A DNA stretch of 64,000 nucleotides. Source: Sporocytophaga myxococcoides. GTDB taxonomy: Bacteria; Bacteroidota; Bacteroidia; Cytophagales; Cytophagaceae. The stretch lies in the NCBI RefSeq assembly GCF_000775915.1, contig NZ_BBLT01000003.1, forward strand, positions 248,001 through 312,000, in the 5' to 3' direction. The notes under the pieces were generated by a model that saw only the letters and a program-made list of their open reading frames with translations, was not told the DNA's origin and ran no database searches. Position 1 is the first letter of the stretch. The number at the start of each line of letters is the position of its first letter. The translations under genes were made by a program, and so were the position numbers. Of the stretch, positions 44,884-54,149 are shown in pieces.

Positions 44884-45515
44884 TATTTTGTTTTTTTCTT
44901 TCTTGCGTTTTGATCTTTAAGCACTTCTTTAGCATCCTTTCCCCTTAAAACAGGTTCTTTAGGATTTGCTGGCTCTACATCATAAAGCTTTTTAGGCTCT
45001 ATGTGAATAGTATTCATAGACTCTCTTACTATAGGCTGCCATTGTGCTCTGAGGTTTTCAGGCGCAGTATAGTTGAATATGTAAATAAACCCATTTACAA
45101 GGGCATATTGTATGAAAGAATATTTTTTAGTGCCTTCGGATACTGAAACAAATTCAAATGCTATTAATCGTTTGCCATTGACAGGAAGTATTGTATCTTG
45201 TATAAAAGTCACCTTGTCATATGTCTGAAGTATGGTAGCTTTATAAAAATCTTTAATCACAGAAAGATCAGTCCCCGGAATCCTCGATTTGGTTACATTA
45301 AGGCCAAAATCTACCAATCTGTCTATGTTGGTATACATCGCAAGCGGTTTTTTGGTCGAAGGATATTTGGTAGCAATATCATCGTCAGTCATTACATAAA
45401 AGTCCTTAGGAAGGCCGATAGAGATACCATCAACCAGCTTGGTCTGAACCAATTTCTGTTCTTTTCCGGTAAATCCGGCAACCAGAGCAATTAATAGAAA
45501 TGAGAAGATTTTCAT
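44883..45515 (-). CDS. Secreted hypothetical protein upstream of tadA
   Basis: ATG 45515 gives 210 residues with a signal peptide (MKIFSFLLIALVAGFTG); a longer frame from 45539 is possible but puts polar residues ahead of it. The middle part has VDGISIGLPKDFYVMTDDD and IAFEFVSVSEG, with RQWQP-like residues later (APENLRAQWQPIVRES). It resembles PsbP/LpqN-type or lipoprotein-like domains in shape, but no family was recognised. The last 40 residues are Lys-rich (KDQNARKKKTK). It is co-transcribed and coupled with tadA, an odd neighbour for a secreted protein. Confidence 0.68.
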   Translation of the reverse strand: MKIFSFLLIALVAGFTGKEQKLVQTKLVDGISIGLPKDFYVMTDDDIATKYPSTKKPLAMYTNIDRLVDFGLNVTKSRIPGTDLSVIKDFYKATILQTYDKVTFIQDTILPVNGKRLIAFEFVSVSEGTKKYSFIQYALVNGFIYIFNYTAPENLRAQWQPIVRESMNTIHIEPKKLYDVEPANPKEPVLRGKDAKEVLKDQNARKKKTK

Positions 45516-45584
45516 ATGGGTTATACAAACTTGGTGCAAGTTAAAAATTAACGGTAATTTTTGCCTGATTAGTTTACTTTTCTA

Positions 45585-45605
45585 TGTGATAATGATTTTA
45601 TCACA
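45585..45605. promoter_or_regulatory. Inverted repeat TGTGATAA-N5-TTATCACA, operator candidate
   Basis: Two 8-bp arms, exactly inverted, are separated by 5 nt in the gap between the divergent hypothetical/tadA unit and aspS. Such a site could bind a dimeric regulator such as a CRP/FNR- or GntR-type protein. The arm spacing does not fit CRP. Confidence 0.45.
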
Positions 45606-45723
45606 AAAATAATTTTCTGAGAAATTGGATTGGAGGGTGTAATGTGAAATGTCAAGGAGGTCTATTTTAACTCCTTTACTGAAAATAATGACCTGCACCT
45701 TTAAAAAGGAACAAACTAATTTT

Positions 45724-45731
45724 TAAATTCG
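45724..45731 (+). promoter_or_regulatory. Possible -7 element of aspS
   Basis: TAAATTCG, one mismatch from TAnnTTTG, lies 25 nt before the ATG. No TTG was found at the usual distance. Confidence 0.35.
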
Positions 45732-45756
45732 CAGCTTAATAAAAAATATATTTCTT

Positions 45757-47520
45757 ATGCTTAGAACTCATACTTGCGGAGAGTTAAGAATATCGGATGT
45801 GGGAAAAGAGGTTACCCTTACCGGTTGGGTTGCAAAAATCAGAGACAAGGGTGGAATGATCTGGATTGATCTTAGAGATCGTTATGGTATTACACAGTTG
45901 ATACTCGAAGAAGGTAAATCTGATAAAAATGTTGTAGAGGCTGCAAGGAATCTGGGGCGAGAGTTTGTTGTGGAAGCTAAAGGAATAATAGTAGAGCGTG
46001 TTGCTAAAAATGACAAAATGCCTACTGGAGATATTGAAATAAAAGTTTCTGATCTTAATATCTTAAACCCTGCGAAATTACCTCCTTTTCTTATTGAGGA
46101 CGAAACTGATGGGGGCGAGGATCTAAGAATGAAATATCGCTATCTGGATCTTAGAAGGAATATCGTCAGAAAAAATCTTGAACTAAGACACAGAATTGCG
46201 ATTGAAGCAAGAAAATACCTGGACAGTCTTAATTTCCTTGAAGTTGAAACTCCCGTACTTATCAAGTCGACTCCGGAAGGAGCAAGGGATTTTGTAGTAC
46301 CTTCAAGAGTGCATGCTGGTGAGTTTTATGCACTGCCTCAGTCCCCACAAACTTTCAAGCAATTATTGATGGTTTCGGGGTTTGACAGATATTATCAGAT
46401 TGTGAAATGTTTCAGAGATGAAGATTTAAGAGCTGACCGTCAGCCGGAATTTACCCAGATAGATTGTGAAATGTCTTTCATCACTCAGGAAGATATTCTG
46501 AATACATTTGAAGGAATGATCAGACATTTGTTTAAGACAGTTAAAGGCATCGATTTACCTCCATTTCCAAGAATGACATATGCGGATGCTATGAAATACT
46601 ATGGAAATGACAAGCCTGATACACGTTTTGAAATGAAGTTTGTTGAACTTACAGACGTAGCAAAAGGCAAGGGTTTTAATGTATTCGACCAGGCTGAACT
46701 TATCGTAGGAATTGCAGCAAAGGGTTGTTCAGAATATACCAGAAAAGAACTGGATGAAATAACAGAATTTGTAAAGAGACCTCAGATCGGCTCTAAGGGC
46801 TTAGTATATGTGAAACTTAATCAGGACGGAACTATAAAATCGTCAGTAGATAAATTTTATGGGGAAGCAGATCTTAAAGTCTTGGCGGAGAAATTAAATG
46901 CTCAAAAGGGTGACCTCCTTTTGATATTATCAGGTGACGCAAAACAAACAAGATCTGCATTAAGTGAGCTTAGACTGGAAATGGGCAAGAGACTTGGCCT
47001 GAGAGATAAAAATACTTATTCTTGCCATTGGGTAATAGACTTCCCATTACTTGAATTTGGAGAAGAAGAGAAGAGATGGTTTGCAATGCACCATCCGTTC
47101 ACGTCACCAAAACCTGAGGATATCGGATTGCTGGAGTCAGATCTTGGCAAGGTACGTGCAAATGCTTATGATATGGTTATCAATGGAGTTGAAGTTGGCG
47201 GAGGGTCTATCAGAATTTACAATAAAGATCTTCAGGCAAAGATGTTTGAGATCCTTGGATTTTCTGCTGAGGAAGCAAAAGCTCAGTTTGGTTTCCTGAT
47301 GGACGCATTTGAATACGGAGCTCCTCCTCACGGTGGTATTGCATTTGGCTTCGACAGATTATGTTCTTTGTTTGGTGGTGTAGATTCTATCAGAGACTTT
47401 ATTGCATTTCCAAAAAATAATGCAGGAAGAGATGTAATGATCGATTCTCCATCTCCTATCAGTGATGCCCAGTTAAATGAGTTGCACATTGGAGTAAAAG
47501 CTGAAGATCTGAAGAAATAG
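45757..47520 (+). CDS. aspS: Aspartate--tRNA ligase
   Basis: The product is 587 residues, the length of bacterial-type AspRS. An N-terminal OB-fold anticodon-binding domain ([29 protein letters not shown]) is followed by the class II core. Motif 2 is [17 protein letters not shown], motif 3 is [12 protein letters not shown], and the bacterial GAD insertion domain lies around residues 280-420. [10 protein letters not shown] and [10 protein letters not shown] are also typical. It charges tRNA-Asp; whether it also charges tRNA-Asn depends on a gatCAB operon outside the window. A near-perfect hairpin follows. Confidence 0.97.
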   Translation: MLRTHTCGELRISDVGKEVTLTGWVAKIRDKGGMIWIDLRDRYGITQLILEEGKSDKNVVEAARNLGREFVVEAKGIIVERVAKNDKMPTGDIEIKVSDLNILNPAKLPPFLIEDETDGGEDLRMKYRYLDLRRNIVRKNLELRHRIAIEARKYLDSLNFLEVETPVLIKSTPEGARDFVVPSRVHAGEFYALPQSPQTFKQLLMVSGFDRYYQIVKCFRDEDLRADRQPEFTQIDCEMSFITQEDILNTFEGMIRHLFKTVKGIDLPPFPRMTYADAMKYYGNDKPDTRFEMKFVELTDVAKGKGFNVFDQAELIVGIAAKGCSEYTRKELDEITEFVKRPQIGSKGLVYVKLNQDGTIKSSVDKFYGEADLKVLAEKLNAQKGDLLLILSGDAKQTRSALSELRLEMGKRLGLRDKNTYSCHWVIDFPLLEFGEEEKRWFAMHHPFTSPKPEDIGLLESDLGKVRANAYDMVINGVEVGGGSIRIYNKDLQAKMFEILGFSAEEAKAQFGFLMDAFEYGAPPHGGIAFGFDRLCSLFGGVDSIRDFIAFPKNNAGRDVMIDSPSPISDAQLNELHIGVKAEDLKK

Positions 47521-47541
47521 TTTTTTGTGCTATTATATGTG

Positions 47542-47581
47542 ATAAACAAAGAACTCCGGCTTGCCGGAGTTCTTTGTTTAT
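47542..47581. terminator. Bidirectional terminator, 19-bp stem
   Basis: ATAAACAAAGAACTCCGGC and its exact complement flank a 2-nt tip, between convergent aspS and the PCMD gene. The flanks carry T-rich sequence on both sides. Confidence 0.92.
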
Positions 47582-47604
47582 AGGCATATTTAAACCTCTT
47601 TTAT

Positions 47605-48531
47605 TTACTGAGTAATAATAAGCTTTGTTGAAAATGATTTTTGTTCCTCACTTACAATTTTGCAGGTATAATATCCTGGAGCAAGGTCAGAGATGCTAAT
47701 TGAGGAGGAGGATGCACTGTTCCAAACTTTGGTTGAAACTATTGCCCCCTGACTGTTATAGAAATACATTGTGCCAGATGTGAAAGGAGCATTGTTTAAC
47801 TGAATCATATCTTTTGCCGGGTTTGGAAATAAAGTTGCTCCTGTATTTGCCAGTGGACTTGTTGTCGAAAGGGTTATAAAATCAAGTGATAGATTGTCAA
47901 TGTATAAGGTGCTTCCAGCCTGGCCTTTAAGTTGTTTATATCCCGCACTTGATGAGAATATCATTGTAGCAGAGTCAGGGGTTACTTCAGATGTATATGT
48001 TACCGGTACCGAAAGTAAGGTATAGTCACTAGTTGTTTGGTTTGTCTTAAAATAGCCAGATCCAATGGTATCTCTTTGGTTACTTACAGAATTCCATTTG
48101 AACAGATAAAGCTCTATAGAACAAGAGTCGTCATTTACAGGACTATATTTGTAATATAAATTAAAACCAGATGGTTTGTCTGTATATGGTTTTCCAAATT
48201 TAGCGCTGCCTGGGATATTCATGAGATCCAGTTGAAAGGTACCAAGGAATAAGTTGCCTGGTGCAAACAAGGTATTAGCACTTCTTGAAGTTAATTTAAC
48301 GGCATAAGTCCCGCTCTGAGCATCTGTTGTTTTTTCTGTAGGAGCCTGAACAGCAGGAGCGAAAGTCAAAAGGTCGTTTCCTGAAGCCCAGTTATTAACT
48401 TGGTCATAAGATGTATATGGAGGGTTCAGAGTATAATGCGTCCAATTTTCAAAATCACTGTTTAAGAACTGTTGTTGAGCAAATATGCTTGTCGATGTAA
48501 ATAGAATAATTAATGCGTAGATATATTTCAT
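47605..48531 (-). CDS. Secreted PCMD-like protein with T9SS sorting domain
   Basis: The product is 308 residues. A signal peptide (MKYIYALIILFTSTSIFAQQ) is followed by a domain with FLNSDFENWTHY, NNWASGNDL, SGTYAVKLTSR and GKPYTDKPSGFNLYYKY, which match the PCMD (putative carbohydrate metabolism) fold of Bacteroidota secreted proteins. A T9SS type A tail follows (LFPNPAKDMIQL, SISISDLAPGYYTCKI, STKLIITQ). The protein is probably exported to the surface or medium and binds glycans. No catalytic motif was recognised. It converges with aspS. Confidence 0.87.
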   Translation of the reverse strand: MKYIYALIILFTSTSIFAQQQFLNSDFENWTHYTLNPPYTSYDQVNNWASGNDLLTFAPAVQAPTEKTTDAQSGTYAVKLTSRSANTLFAPGNLFLGTFQLDLMNIPGSAKFGKPYTDKPSGFNLYYKYSPVNDDSCSIELYLFKWNSVSNQRDTIGSGYFKTNQTTSDYTLLSVPVTYTSEVTPDSATMIFSSSAGYKQLKGQAGSTLYIDNLSLDFITLSTTSPLANTGATLFPNPAKDMIQLNNAPFTSGTMYFYNSQGAIVSTKVWNSASSSSISISDLAPGYYTCKIVSEEQKSFSTKLIITQ

Positions 48532-48848
48532 AGATTATTAATTTTTGTTCTTGCTAATATACAAAAAAATGAATGGGATACTTGGAAATTTATAAGGAGG
48601 GGCAAGGGCTTCAGCCCGACATGAAGGTAATCAACTTGTGTTCAGATTGCTATATTTTATTTTCTTGATTAGAATTTATGGTTAATTGCGAGAAAGTTCT
48701 CCTGTATAAATGAGATTTTCTCACGATTAACGTCCTCTTGTTTTGGGTGCCCTTGTAAAAAAAGAATTAATTAGTTGAAAATTAAATTTTAAAACTTTGT
48801 TGTCTCAAATATTTTTTTAGATTTGTATCAGTATTTTTTACAACAGCT
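48532..48848. other. Intergenic region with a GGGCTTCAGCCC palindrome
   Basis: No gene was seen. At 48606-48617 the sequence GGGCTTCAGCCC, followed by GACATGAA, resembles the short interspersed palindromes common between genes in this phylum. A promoter-like pair at the right end is listed separately. Confidence 0.5.
48796..48825 (+). promoter_or_regulatory. Bacteroidota-type promoter, near consensus
   Basis: TTTG (48796-48799) and TAGATTTG (48818-48825) are 18 bp apart, an exact match to TTTG / TAnnTTTG. The ATG of the 99-residue gene lies 23 nt downstream. Confidence 0.65.
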
Positions 48849-49148
48849 ATGGATACATTGATTTCTGACTCTGAAAATCTTATACTATTTTTAATAAAAG
48901 CGGACTTAAGAGCAAATAAATTACTTGCTTGTATGCAAGAGGCTGGTTTTACCTCCGGCTATTATTATACAGACCTATATGTTGCAATATTTGATTTGAT
49001 GAATTTTACAAAGACAGAAAGTGAAGCTGTTGCAGATCTTTATGTTCAATGTGTGGAAGAGTTTTGCAAACTGGAAATTAATGAGTTTTATTCCAGACAG
49101 AATGAAATAGCCAACACGGTTTATAAGAAACTGCTAGAATTAAAATAG
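48849..49148 (+). CDS. Small alpha-helical hypothetical protein
   Basis: The product is 99 residues, starting at ATG 48849 behind a near-consensus promoter. It is likely all-helical (ENLILFLIKADLRANKLLAC, YYTDLYVAIFDLMNF) and soluble. No family was recognised. Acidic residues and Leu are spread regularly, so it may form a dimer. It is monocistronic, with 230 nt to the next gene. Confidence 0.65.
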   Translation: MDTLISDSENLILFLIKADLRANKLLACMQEAGFTSGYYYTDLYVAIFDLMNFTKTESEAVADLYVQCVEEFCKLEINEFYSRQNEIANTVYKKLLELK

Positions 49149-49378
49149 ACTAATAATCAATTGAATATGTACTGCCTCAATTTGTTGTACGTCTTTTAAT
49201 CTGTATATACAATCTTAAGTGAAACTTAGGTTGAGCTATACCGTTTAAACTTGCTCTGCGAGGCAGAATTATTATTTTAATCAGCGTTAACTGGCTCATG
49301 AATGTAGTATGCATGGTGTAATTGTGTACGCAGGAATCGGCAGCCATTTTTAGTATGGATTTGGTTATGGTGTTTAAT

Positions 49379-49879
49379 ATGAGGTTAATTTTTGTAATTA
49401 GTTATTTATTTCTAATACTTCTCACTGGATGTTCATTTAAAAATGAGGGCATTACAAAGTTGAAAAGACCTGATAACAAGATATTACAAGCGTTCAATTT
49501 TAATGAGAAGTACGATGTTGTTTATCAATTCTATCAGGAGTATAAGACGACAGAAAAAGTAAGGCACATGATAGCTATTGTGAAAATACCTAATAATGGC
49601 TTCAGGCTTCAGAATAATTTACCGATCAGCAGGGCGTCATTAAAGCAACTTACTAAAATTGAGAAAAGCAAGTTTCTTGATGGAAGACCCATCATTTTCA
49701 ACCCGGAACGAAGCCTCAATGAAGACATTCGTACCAAAGCCCTGGAATATGGCTCAGGAAGGGATTATAATGTTTTTCACTCTGATGGTTATTATCAGAT
49801 CATATCCAATGGTCATATGGAAGCTATTGTAATCTGTGATACAGAAAATGACTTGATGTATATTGAAGCTGTAAAATAA
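49379..49879 (+). CDS. Lipoprotein of unknown function
   Basis: ATG 49379 gives 166 residues, starting MRLIFVISYLFLILLTGCSF. A lipobox LTGC follows the hydrophobic segment, so the protein is lipidated at Cys18 and held in the inner or outer membrane. Longer starts at 49322-49367 would place polar residues before the signal and are rejected. The mature part shows no recognised domain (KNEGITKLKRPDNK, RDYNVFHSDGYYQIISNGH). A hairpin follows. Confidence 0.72.
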   Translation: MRLIFVISYLFLILLTGCSFKNEGITKLKRPDNKILQAFNFNEKYDVVYQFYQEYKTTEKVRHMIAIVKIPNNGFRLQNNLPISRASLKQLTKIEKSKFLDGRPIIFNPERSLNEDIRTKALEYGSGRDYNVFHSDGYYQIISNGHMEAIVICDTENDLMYIEAVK

Positions 49880-49907
49880 TCTCTGCAGACTTTATCATTA
49901 TGGAATG

Positions 49908-49934
49908 AAGCACGAAATTTTCGTGCTTTTTTTG
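49908..49934 (+). terminator. Rho-independent terminator
   Basis: AAGCACGAAA and TTTTCGTGCTT form a 9-bp stem followed by a T run, 28 nt after the lipoprotein gene. Confidence 0.82.
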
Positions 49935-49969
49935 TAGCTTGTTTGCTGAAATGATATGCCTCTGTATGT

Positions 49970-50491
49970 ATGAATATCAGACAAGAAGTTAAAGATGATT
50001 ATTCAGTTACTGAAAATCTTATTCAGGAAGCTTTTCTCAATGCTGAATTTTCTAATCAAAAAGAACATATACTTGTGCATAAGCTCAGGTACACAGAGGC
50101 TTTTGTTCCTCAATTATCACTTATTGCTGAATCAGACAATCAAATAGTTGGTCATATTCTCTTTACCAAAGTGAAAATTGAGGGGAATATAACTAAAGAA
50201 TCACTCGCATTGGCTCCGCTTTCAGTGCTCCCCAAAGTGCAGAACCATGGCATCGGGTCAAGGCTTATGAAATATGGTCTGGAAAAAGCAAAAGAATTAG
50301 ATTTTGAATCCGTTATAGTTTTAGGACATCCGAAGTACTATAAAAAATTTGGTTTTGTGGATGCTTCAAGATGGAATATTAAATGTCCATTTGATGTGCC
50401 GAATGAAGTATTTATGGCATTGCAATTAAAAGAAAATGCCTTAAATGATGCAGCAGGAATGGTACAGTATCCTGGTGTTTTCACTGAGTAG
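49970..50491 (+). CDS. GNAT-family N-acetyltransferase
   Basis: The product is 173 residues. The GNAT core has IVGHILFTKVKI (motif D/C), LAPLSVLPKVQNHGIGSRLMKYGLEKAKE (acetyl-CoA-binding R/Q-x-x-G-x-G/A loop, here QNHGIG) and IVLGHPKYYKKFGFVDA. It is like the YhbS group. It transfers acetyl from CoA to an unknown amine. It is cytosolic. The small membrane protein starts 21 nt downstream. Confidence 0.9.
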   Translation: MNIRQEVKDDYSVTENLIQEAFLNAEFSNQKEHILVHKLRYTEAFVPQLSLIAESDNQIVGHILFTKVKIEGNITKESLALAPLSVLPKVQNHGIGSRLMKYGLEKAKELDFESVIVLGHPKYYKKFGFVDASRWNIKCPFDVPNEVFMALQLKENALNDAAGMVQYPGVFTE

Positions 50492-50512
50492 TTTTTAAAA
50501 ACAGATCATTGT

Positions 50513-50704
50513 ATGAACAAATCCAATAGGATATTCTTTCTTATCCCCATAGTCCTTATCGGAGATATGTTGCTTATCTCTCCCGTAACATCTTTATTAT
50601 TGAGTTCTTCTACAACAAAGGCTGTATGTGGCTTTTTACTTGCCTTGGGGATATTCTGGGCAAATATGTTTTATATAAGAAAAGTTATTGCAAAGCTGAA
50701 TTGA
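50513..50704 (+). CDS. Small two-span membrane protein
   Basis: The product is 63 residues with two hydrophobic segments (IFFLIPIVLIGDMLLISPV and AVCGFLLALGIFWANMFYI) and basic ends, so it is probably an inner-membrane hairpin. No family was recognised. It follows the GNAT gene by 21 nt and may be co-transcribed with it. Confidence 0.55.
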   Translation: MNKSNRIFFLIPIVLIGDMLLISPVTSLLLSSSTTKAVCGFLLALGIFWANMFYIRKVIAKLN

Positions 50705-50891
50705 TTTTAGGGACGAATCATTGTAAAATATTTTGGAGGAATAAGTAATTATTTTTATAAATCTTTTTTTGTAAATACTTAAAGTTTTCTTTATTTTAAG
50801 CTTGATTTTGAGCGTATTAGGGGCGATAGAGTTCAGTGCTATTTTTAACAAGTCCTTAAAATAATTTTTAACATTTTTAAATTTCAACCAA

Positions 50892-52898
50892 ATGTTTAAC
50901 TCAGTTGCATTAGATGTAGTTCTCGGCCTGGTGTTCATATATTTATTATACAGTCTCCTTGTTACTGTAATTGGAGAAATAGTATCTACCTGGCTCGGCC
51001 TGAGATCACAAGTGCTCTATAAAGCCATCAATAGAATGTTGACGGATAACTTTGTTAAGAATGAATCTTTAGGAGTTAAGATTAAATTGCTGATTAGGAA
51101 AATTTTAGGAAGGGAAAAGAACAAGCTTGCCACATTTGCTCAGAAATTTTATCAGTATCCCTCAATAAAATACCTGTCAAAACTTGAAGCAGTAAAACAT
51201 AAATTTACAGAAAGCCAGCTACCTTCTTATCTGAGTGCTGAGAATTTTGCAACAACTATCATTAATATGTTGAAGGAGAGGGGTGCAGGAACTTCAGTTT
51301 CAGAGCAGATTGATTATTCTTTCAGATTTAACACCTGTCAGATTCAGCAGGAGACGTTGAAGCAATTGACCAATTTATACAATGATTCCGGACGTGATGA
51401 ATTTCTGTTTCAGAAGAAGCTTGAAAGCTGGTTTGATGCTACTATGGACAGGGCAAGTGGATGGTACAAACGAAAGATTCAATGGATACTTTTCCTTGTC
51501 GGATTTGTTATCGCCATCATGTTTAATGTTGACAGTATCGCGATTACCAGAAAGCTTTCTGCAGATAAGACTGCAAGGGATAAAGTGATATCAATGGCAC
51601 TGCAGTCCCGTGATTCTTCTCAGTCTTCAGATTATATTCTAAATAGTAAATTTTATGACTCCCAACCCGCAAAATACAAGACATTGCTGGCCGAAGCTGA
51701 TAGTGCAAATATGGTGATGGGTATTGGTTGGGATAATCTTCCGGATAGTGAAATAAGATTTTGGCGATTTACATTAAAAGCTAAGTTGCCTTATCATGCC
51801 CTTAATCCCTTGGGTTCGAATTTTTGGGGATTGGTAATTACAGCAATAGCACTATCACTTGGGGCACCTTTTTGGTTTGATTTACTGAAAAAGGTAGTGT
51901 CAATAAGAGGGGCTGGAGTTAAGCCGGAGAAGAAGCCAGTACTCGAGGTAGAGGAAAAGTCAACTAATTTTTTCCGTCCTTCCAATGATGTTTTGAATGA
52001 AATTTATAATCCCATAATTCCCGATGTGGCAGAAGAGGCAAGGAAGGAATTGCAAACAATTGCTGGTGTTTGGTCTGTGGGGCTTGGGTATATTAAATCG
52101 GGCTCAGAAAAGATTAAGGCGGTTGAAGTAAATGTTCAGGACATATCCGTTCAGAGGAATGCAGAAAATAAATTAGGTAAGGAGTTTAAATCTCTGCCTG
52201 TCAATTATATAATCAATAAAGAACCCATAACAAATGATCTGGCAGGAGGAGCAGAAGTCGGAAACCTGACAAGGATAAATGGGTTTGGTGTAGTGAGTTG
52301 CCTTTTAAGAAAGAATGAATCTGATAAAATCTTTTTTCTTTCTTGCTGGCATGTTCTCAAAGGAGATACAATATGGAGGGCAAATACCGGAAAAACTGAA
52401 CTGATTGCAAACGGAAATGATGATATAATAGGTTATTTAGTTGATGGTGCTTTAACTGATAATTTTGATATCGGAATAGGTGAATTAAGTTCTCCAGAAA
52501 GTTATTCTGATTTTAATAAATCACAAAACATATCTAGAGGATGGAGAATGGTTACTGTCTCAGATGCAATGAATGAAACAGAAGTATTCTTTGTAAGCAA
52601 ACGATCCTTTAAGCAGAGTGCTGTTATTTATAATGATAAGGTGAGTAAATCAATATTGTATGCAGATGGTAATAATTACATGCTGAAAGATCTTTTTTCA
52701 ATAGTAAGGTACAAAGTCGATGGAACCATTGTTGCTCCCGCAGAAAATGGTGATTCGGGAGCTGTTGTTGTTGACGGAGCAGGTTATCCACTGGGAATCG
52801 TTGTAGCTTCGGATAGTAAGTTTTCTTATGCAGTTAAGTTTTCAAATTTTATGGGTGAAAATGCTCCTTATAGTGACTATAAGGTTTTAATTTTATAA
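50892..52898 (+). CDS. Membrane protein fused to a trypsin-like serine protease domain
   Basis: The product is 668 residues. Three membrane spans are visible: about 7-29 (LDVVLGLVFIYLLYSLLVTV), 196-213 (WILFLVGFVIAIMF) and 309-329 (FWGLVITAIALSLGAPFWF). The first leads into LGLRSQVLYKAINRML, a pattern I have seen in conserved bacterial membrane proteins of unknown function. A linker (about 345-450) precedes a chymotrypsin-fold domain with His487 (SCWHVL), Asp526 (NFDIGIGEL) and Ser622 (ENGDSGAVVV), a complete triad with normal spacing. The protease therefore looks active. A GDSL hydrolase follows 28 nt downstream. Substrate, trigger and the side of the membrane are unknown. Confidence 0.78.
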   Translation: MFNSVALDVVLGLVFIYLLYSLLVTVIGEIVSTWLGLRSQVLYKAINRMLTDNFVKNESLGVKIKLLIRKILGREKNKLATFAQKFYQYPSIKYLSKLEAVKHKFTESQLPSYLSAENFATTIINMLKERGAGTSVSEQIDYSFRFNTCQIQQETLKQLTNLYNDSGRDEFLFQKKLESWFDATMDRASGWYKRKIQWILFLVGFVIAIMFNVDSIAITRKLSADKTARDKVISMALQSRDSSQSSDYILNSKFYDSQPAKYKTLLAEADSANMVMGIGWDNLPDSEIRFWRFTLKAKLPYHALNPLGSNFWGLVITAIALSLGAPFWFDLLKKVVSIRGAGVKPEKKPVLEVEEKSTNFFRPSNDVLNEIYNPIIPDVAEEARKELQTIAGVWSVGLGYIKSGSEKIKAVEVNVQDISVQRNAENKLGKEFKSLPVNYIINKEPITNDLAGGAEVGNLTRINGFGVVSCLLRKNESDKIFFLSCWHVLKGDTIWRANTGKTELIANGNDDIIGYLVDGALTDNFDIGIGELSSPESYSDFNKSQNISRGWRMVTVSDAMNETEVFFVSKRSFKQSAVIYNDKVSKSILYADGNNYMLKDLFSIVRYKVDGTIVAPAENGDSGAVVVDGAGYPLGIVVASDSKFSYAVKFSNFMGENAPYSDYKVLIL

Positions 52899-52926
52899 TA
52901 GATTAATAAGAGATAAAGAAATTCAG

Positions 52927-53694
52927 ATGTATCAGGGAATATATCTTTTTGGTTGTTTGCTGGGTATTCCACTGCTTCCGGTAATAATTATCCAGGGAAA
53001 AATTTTGAAGCGAAAGATACCTGTTTTGCCAGAAGCGGAAAAAAACAGAGTTGGTTTTATTGGGAATGGTGATGCTATTAACCTTGTTACAATAGGAGAA
53101 TCAACAGTAGCAGGAGTTGGGGTGGATGATCATGAACAAGGTCTTACAGGAAATATTGCTAAAGCACTGCAAGAATTTACTGGTAAAAAAATTAACTGGG
53201 ATGTCTTTGCCAATTCAGGATATTCAGCAGATGCAGTAAATAAGAAGCTGATACCTCTTTTACCCTCTAAGCCTATTGATCTTATTATCATTGGTCTTGG
53301 AGCAAACGATGCTTTTGAATTGAAAAGTCCGGTGCAATGGAAGAAAGGAATCACCGATATAATTGTCTCTATAAGAAATAGAAATATTAATTGTCCTATA
53401 GTAATAGCAGCAATGCCACCGCTCAGGTATTGCCCGGTCTTTTCCATTTTGTTTAGATGTATTTTCGGTGGACTGGTGTTTCTTTACTCCAAAACGATGA
53501 AGGGTATATGCAGAAATAATCAAGAGGTTTATTTTATAAATCAGGAAATCAATTATAAAAACTGGTCTCCCAGAATTGATCCGGGACTAACAGTAAATGA
53601 CTTATTCTGTGATGGTGTTCATCCTTCTAAATTGTCTTATGAACTATGGGGAAAAGAGATTGGGGAATATGTGTTAAAAAATAAGTTGATATAA
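52927..53694 (+). CDS. SGNH/GDSL hydrolase
   Basis: The product is 255 residues with an N-terminal hydrophobic segment (IYLFGCLLGIPLLPVIIIQ), so it is membrane-anchored or secreted. The block I Ser is in TIGESTVAGVG (GES for GDS). Block II Gly is near NSGYSADAV, block III Asn is in GLGANDAF, and block V is DGVHPSKLSYELWG (Asp-x-x-His). It is probably an esterase acting on lipids or acyl groups. It starts 28 nt after the protease fusion, so both may be co-transcribed as an envelope module. A weak hairpin follows. Confidence 0.88.
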   Translation: MYQGIYLFGCLLGIPLLPVIIIQGKILKRKIPVLPEAEKNRVGFIGNGDAINLVTIGESTVAGVGVDDHEQGLTGNIAKALQEFTGKKINWDVFANSGYSADAVNKKLIPLLPSKPIDLIIIGLGANDAFELKSPVQWKKGITDIIVSIRNRNINCPIVIAAMPPLRYCPVFSILFRCIFGGLVFLYSKTMKGICRNNQEVYFINQEINYKNWSPRIDPGLTVNDLFCDGVHPSKLSYELWGKEIGEYVLKNKLI

Positions 53695-53783
53695 CAAAGT
53701 ACAAATGACAAGTTCAACTAGCTTAGATTATTTCAATATGGACTTTCAACAATTTCTTTAATTCAAATTAATCCAGCTTCCAT

Positions 53784-53802
53784 AACACTGTTAGTGTTTT
53801 AA
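53784..53802 (+). terminator. Weak terminator
   Basis: AACACT / AGTGTT with a GTT loop and a TT tail, 90 nt after the GDSL gene. Confidence 0.4.
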
Positions 53803-53872
53803 TATTACATTAAATAAGAAGCTCAGGGTTAAGTAATTAGAGCTCTTTACAATTCAATTTTTTTCTTTGTAG

Positions 53873-54013
53873 CCTAATGGATTTGATGTAAGAAGACCCA
53901 GGCTGCTTTTTCTGAACAACTCGGCTCTTAAAGGAGAGGCAGATTTTAGAATTGGTAAAAATTATAGGATTAATTATCTAAACGGAATAGATCCGTGGGG
54001 TTTTTATACCTAG
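53873..54013 (+). pseudogene. Possible C-terminal gene fragment, no start codon
   Basis: A 46-codon stretch between stop codons reads as protein-like sequence beginning PNGFDVRRPRLLF and continuing to GIDPWGFYT. The opening recalls the G-F-x-V/I-R-R-A-R-L pattern of phosphate-selective porin-like outer membrane proteins, but this is not secure. There is no ATG, GTG or TTG start and no upstream part, so it is most likely a relic, or chance. Confidence 0.3.
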
Positions 54014-54149
54014 TTATGGGTAAGGTGTTGCTTGTCAGTGTTCTATGGCTCATATATGAAAAGTTTTTGAATATGGGAATTATAATAAGCCGGTAAAAAG
54101 TTTTATATTTAAGGTCTTTATTTAACAAATAACAAACACAAATTTCCAA

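Noticed and set aside
45585-45605. Reading the TGTGATAA inverted repeat as a CRP site
   Set aside because: The CRP consensus needs TGTGA-N6-TCACA; here the spacing between TGTGA and TCACA is 11 nt.
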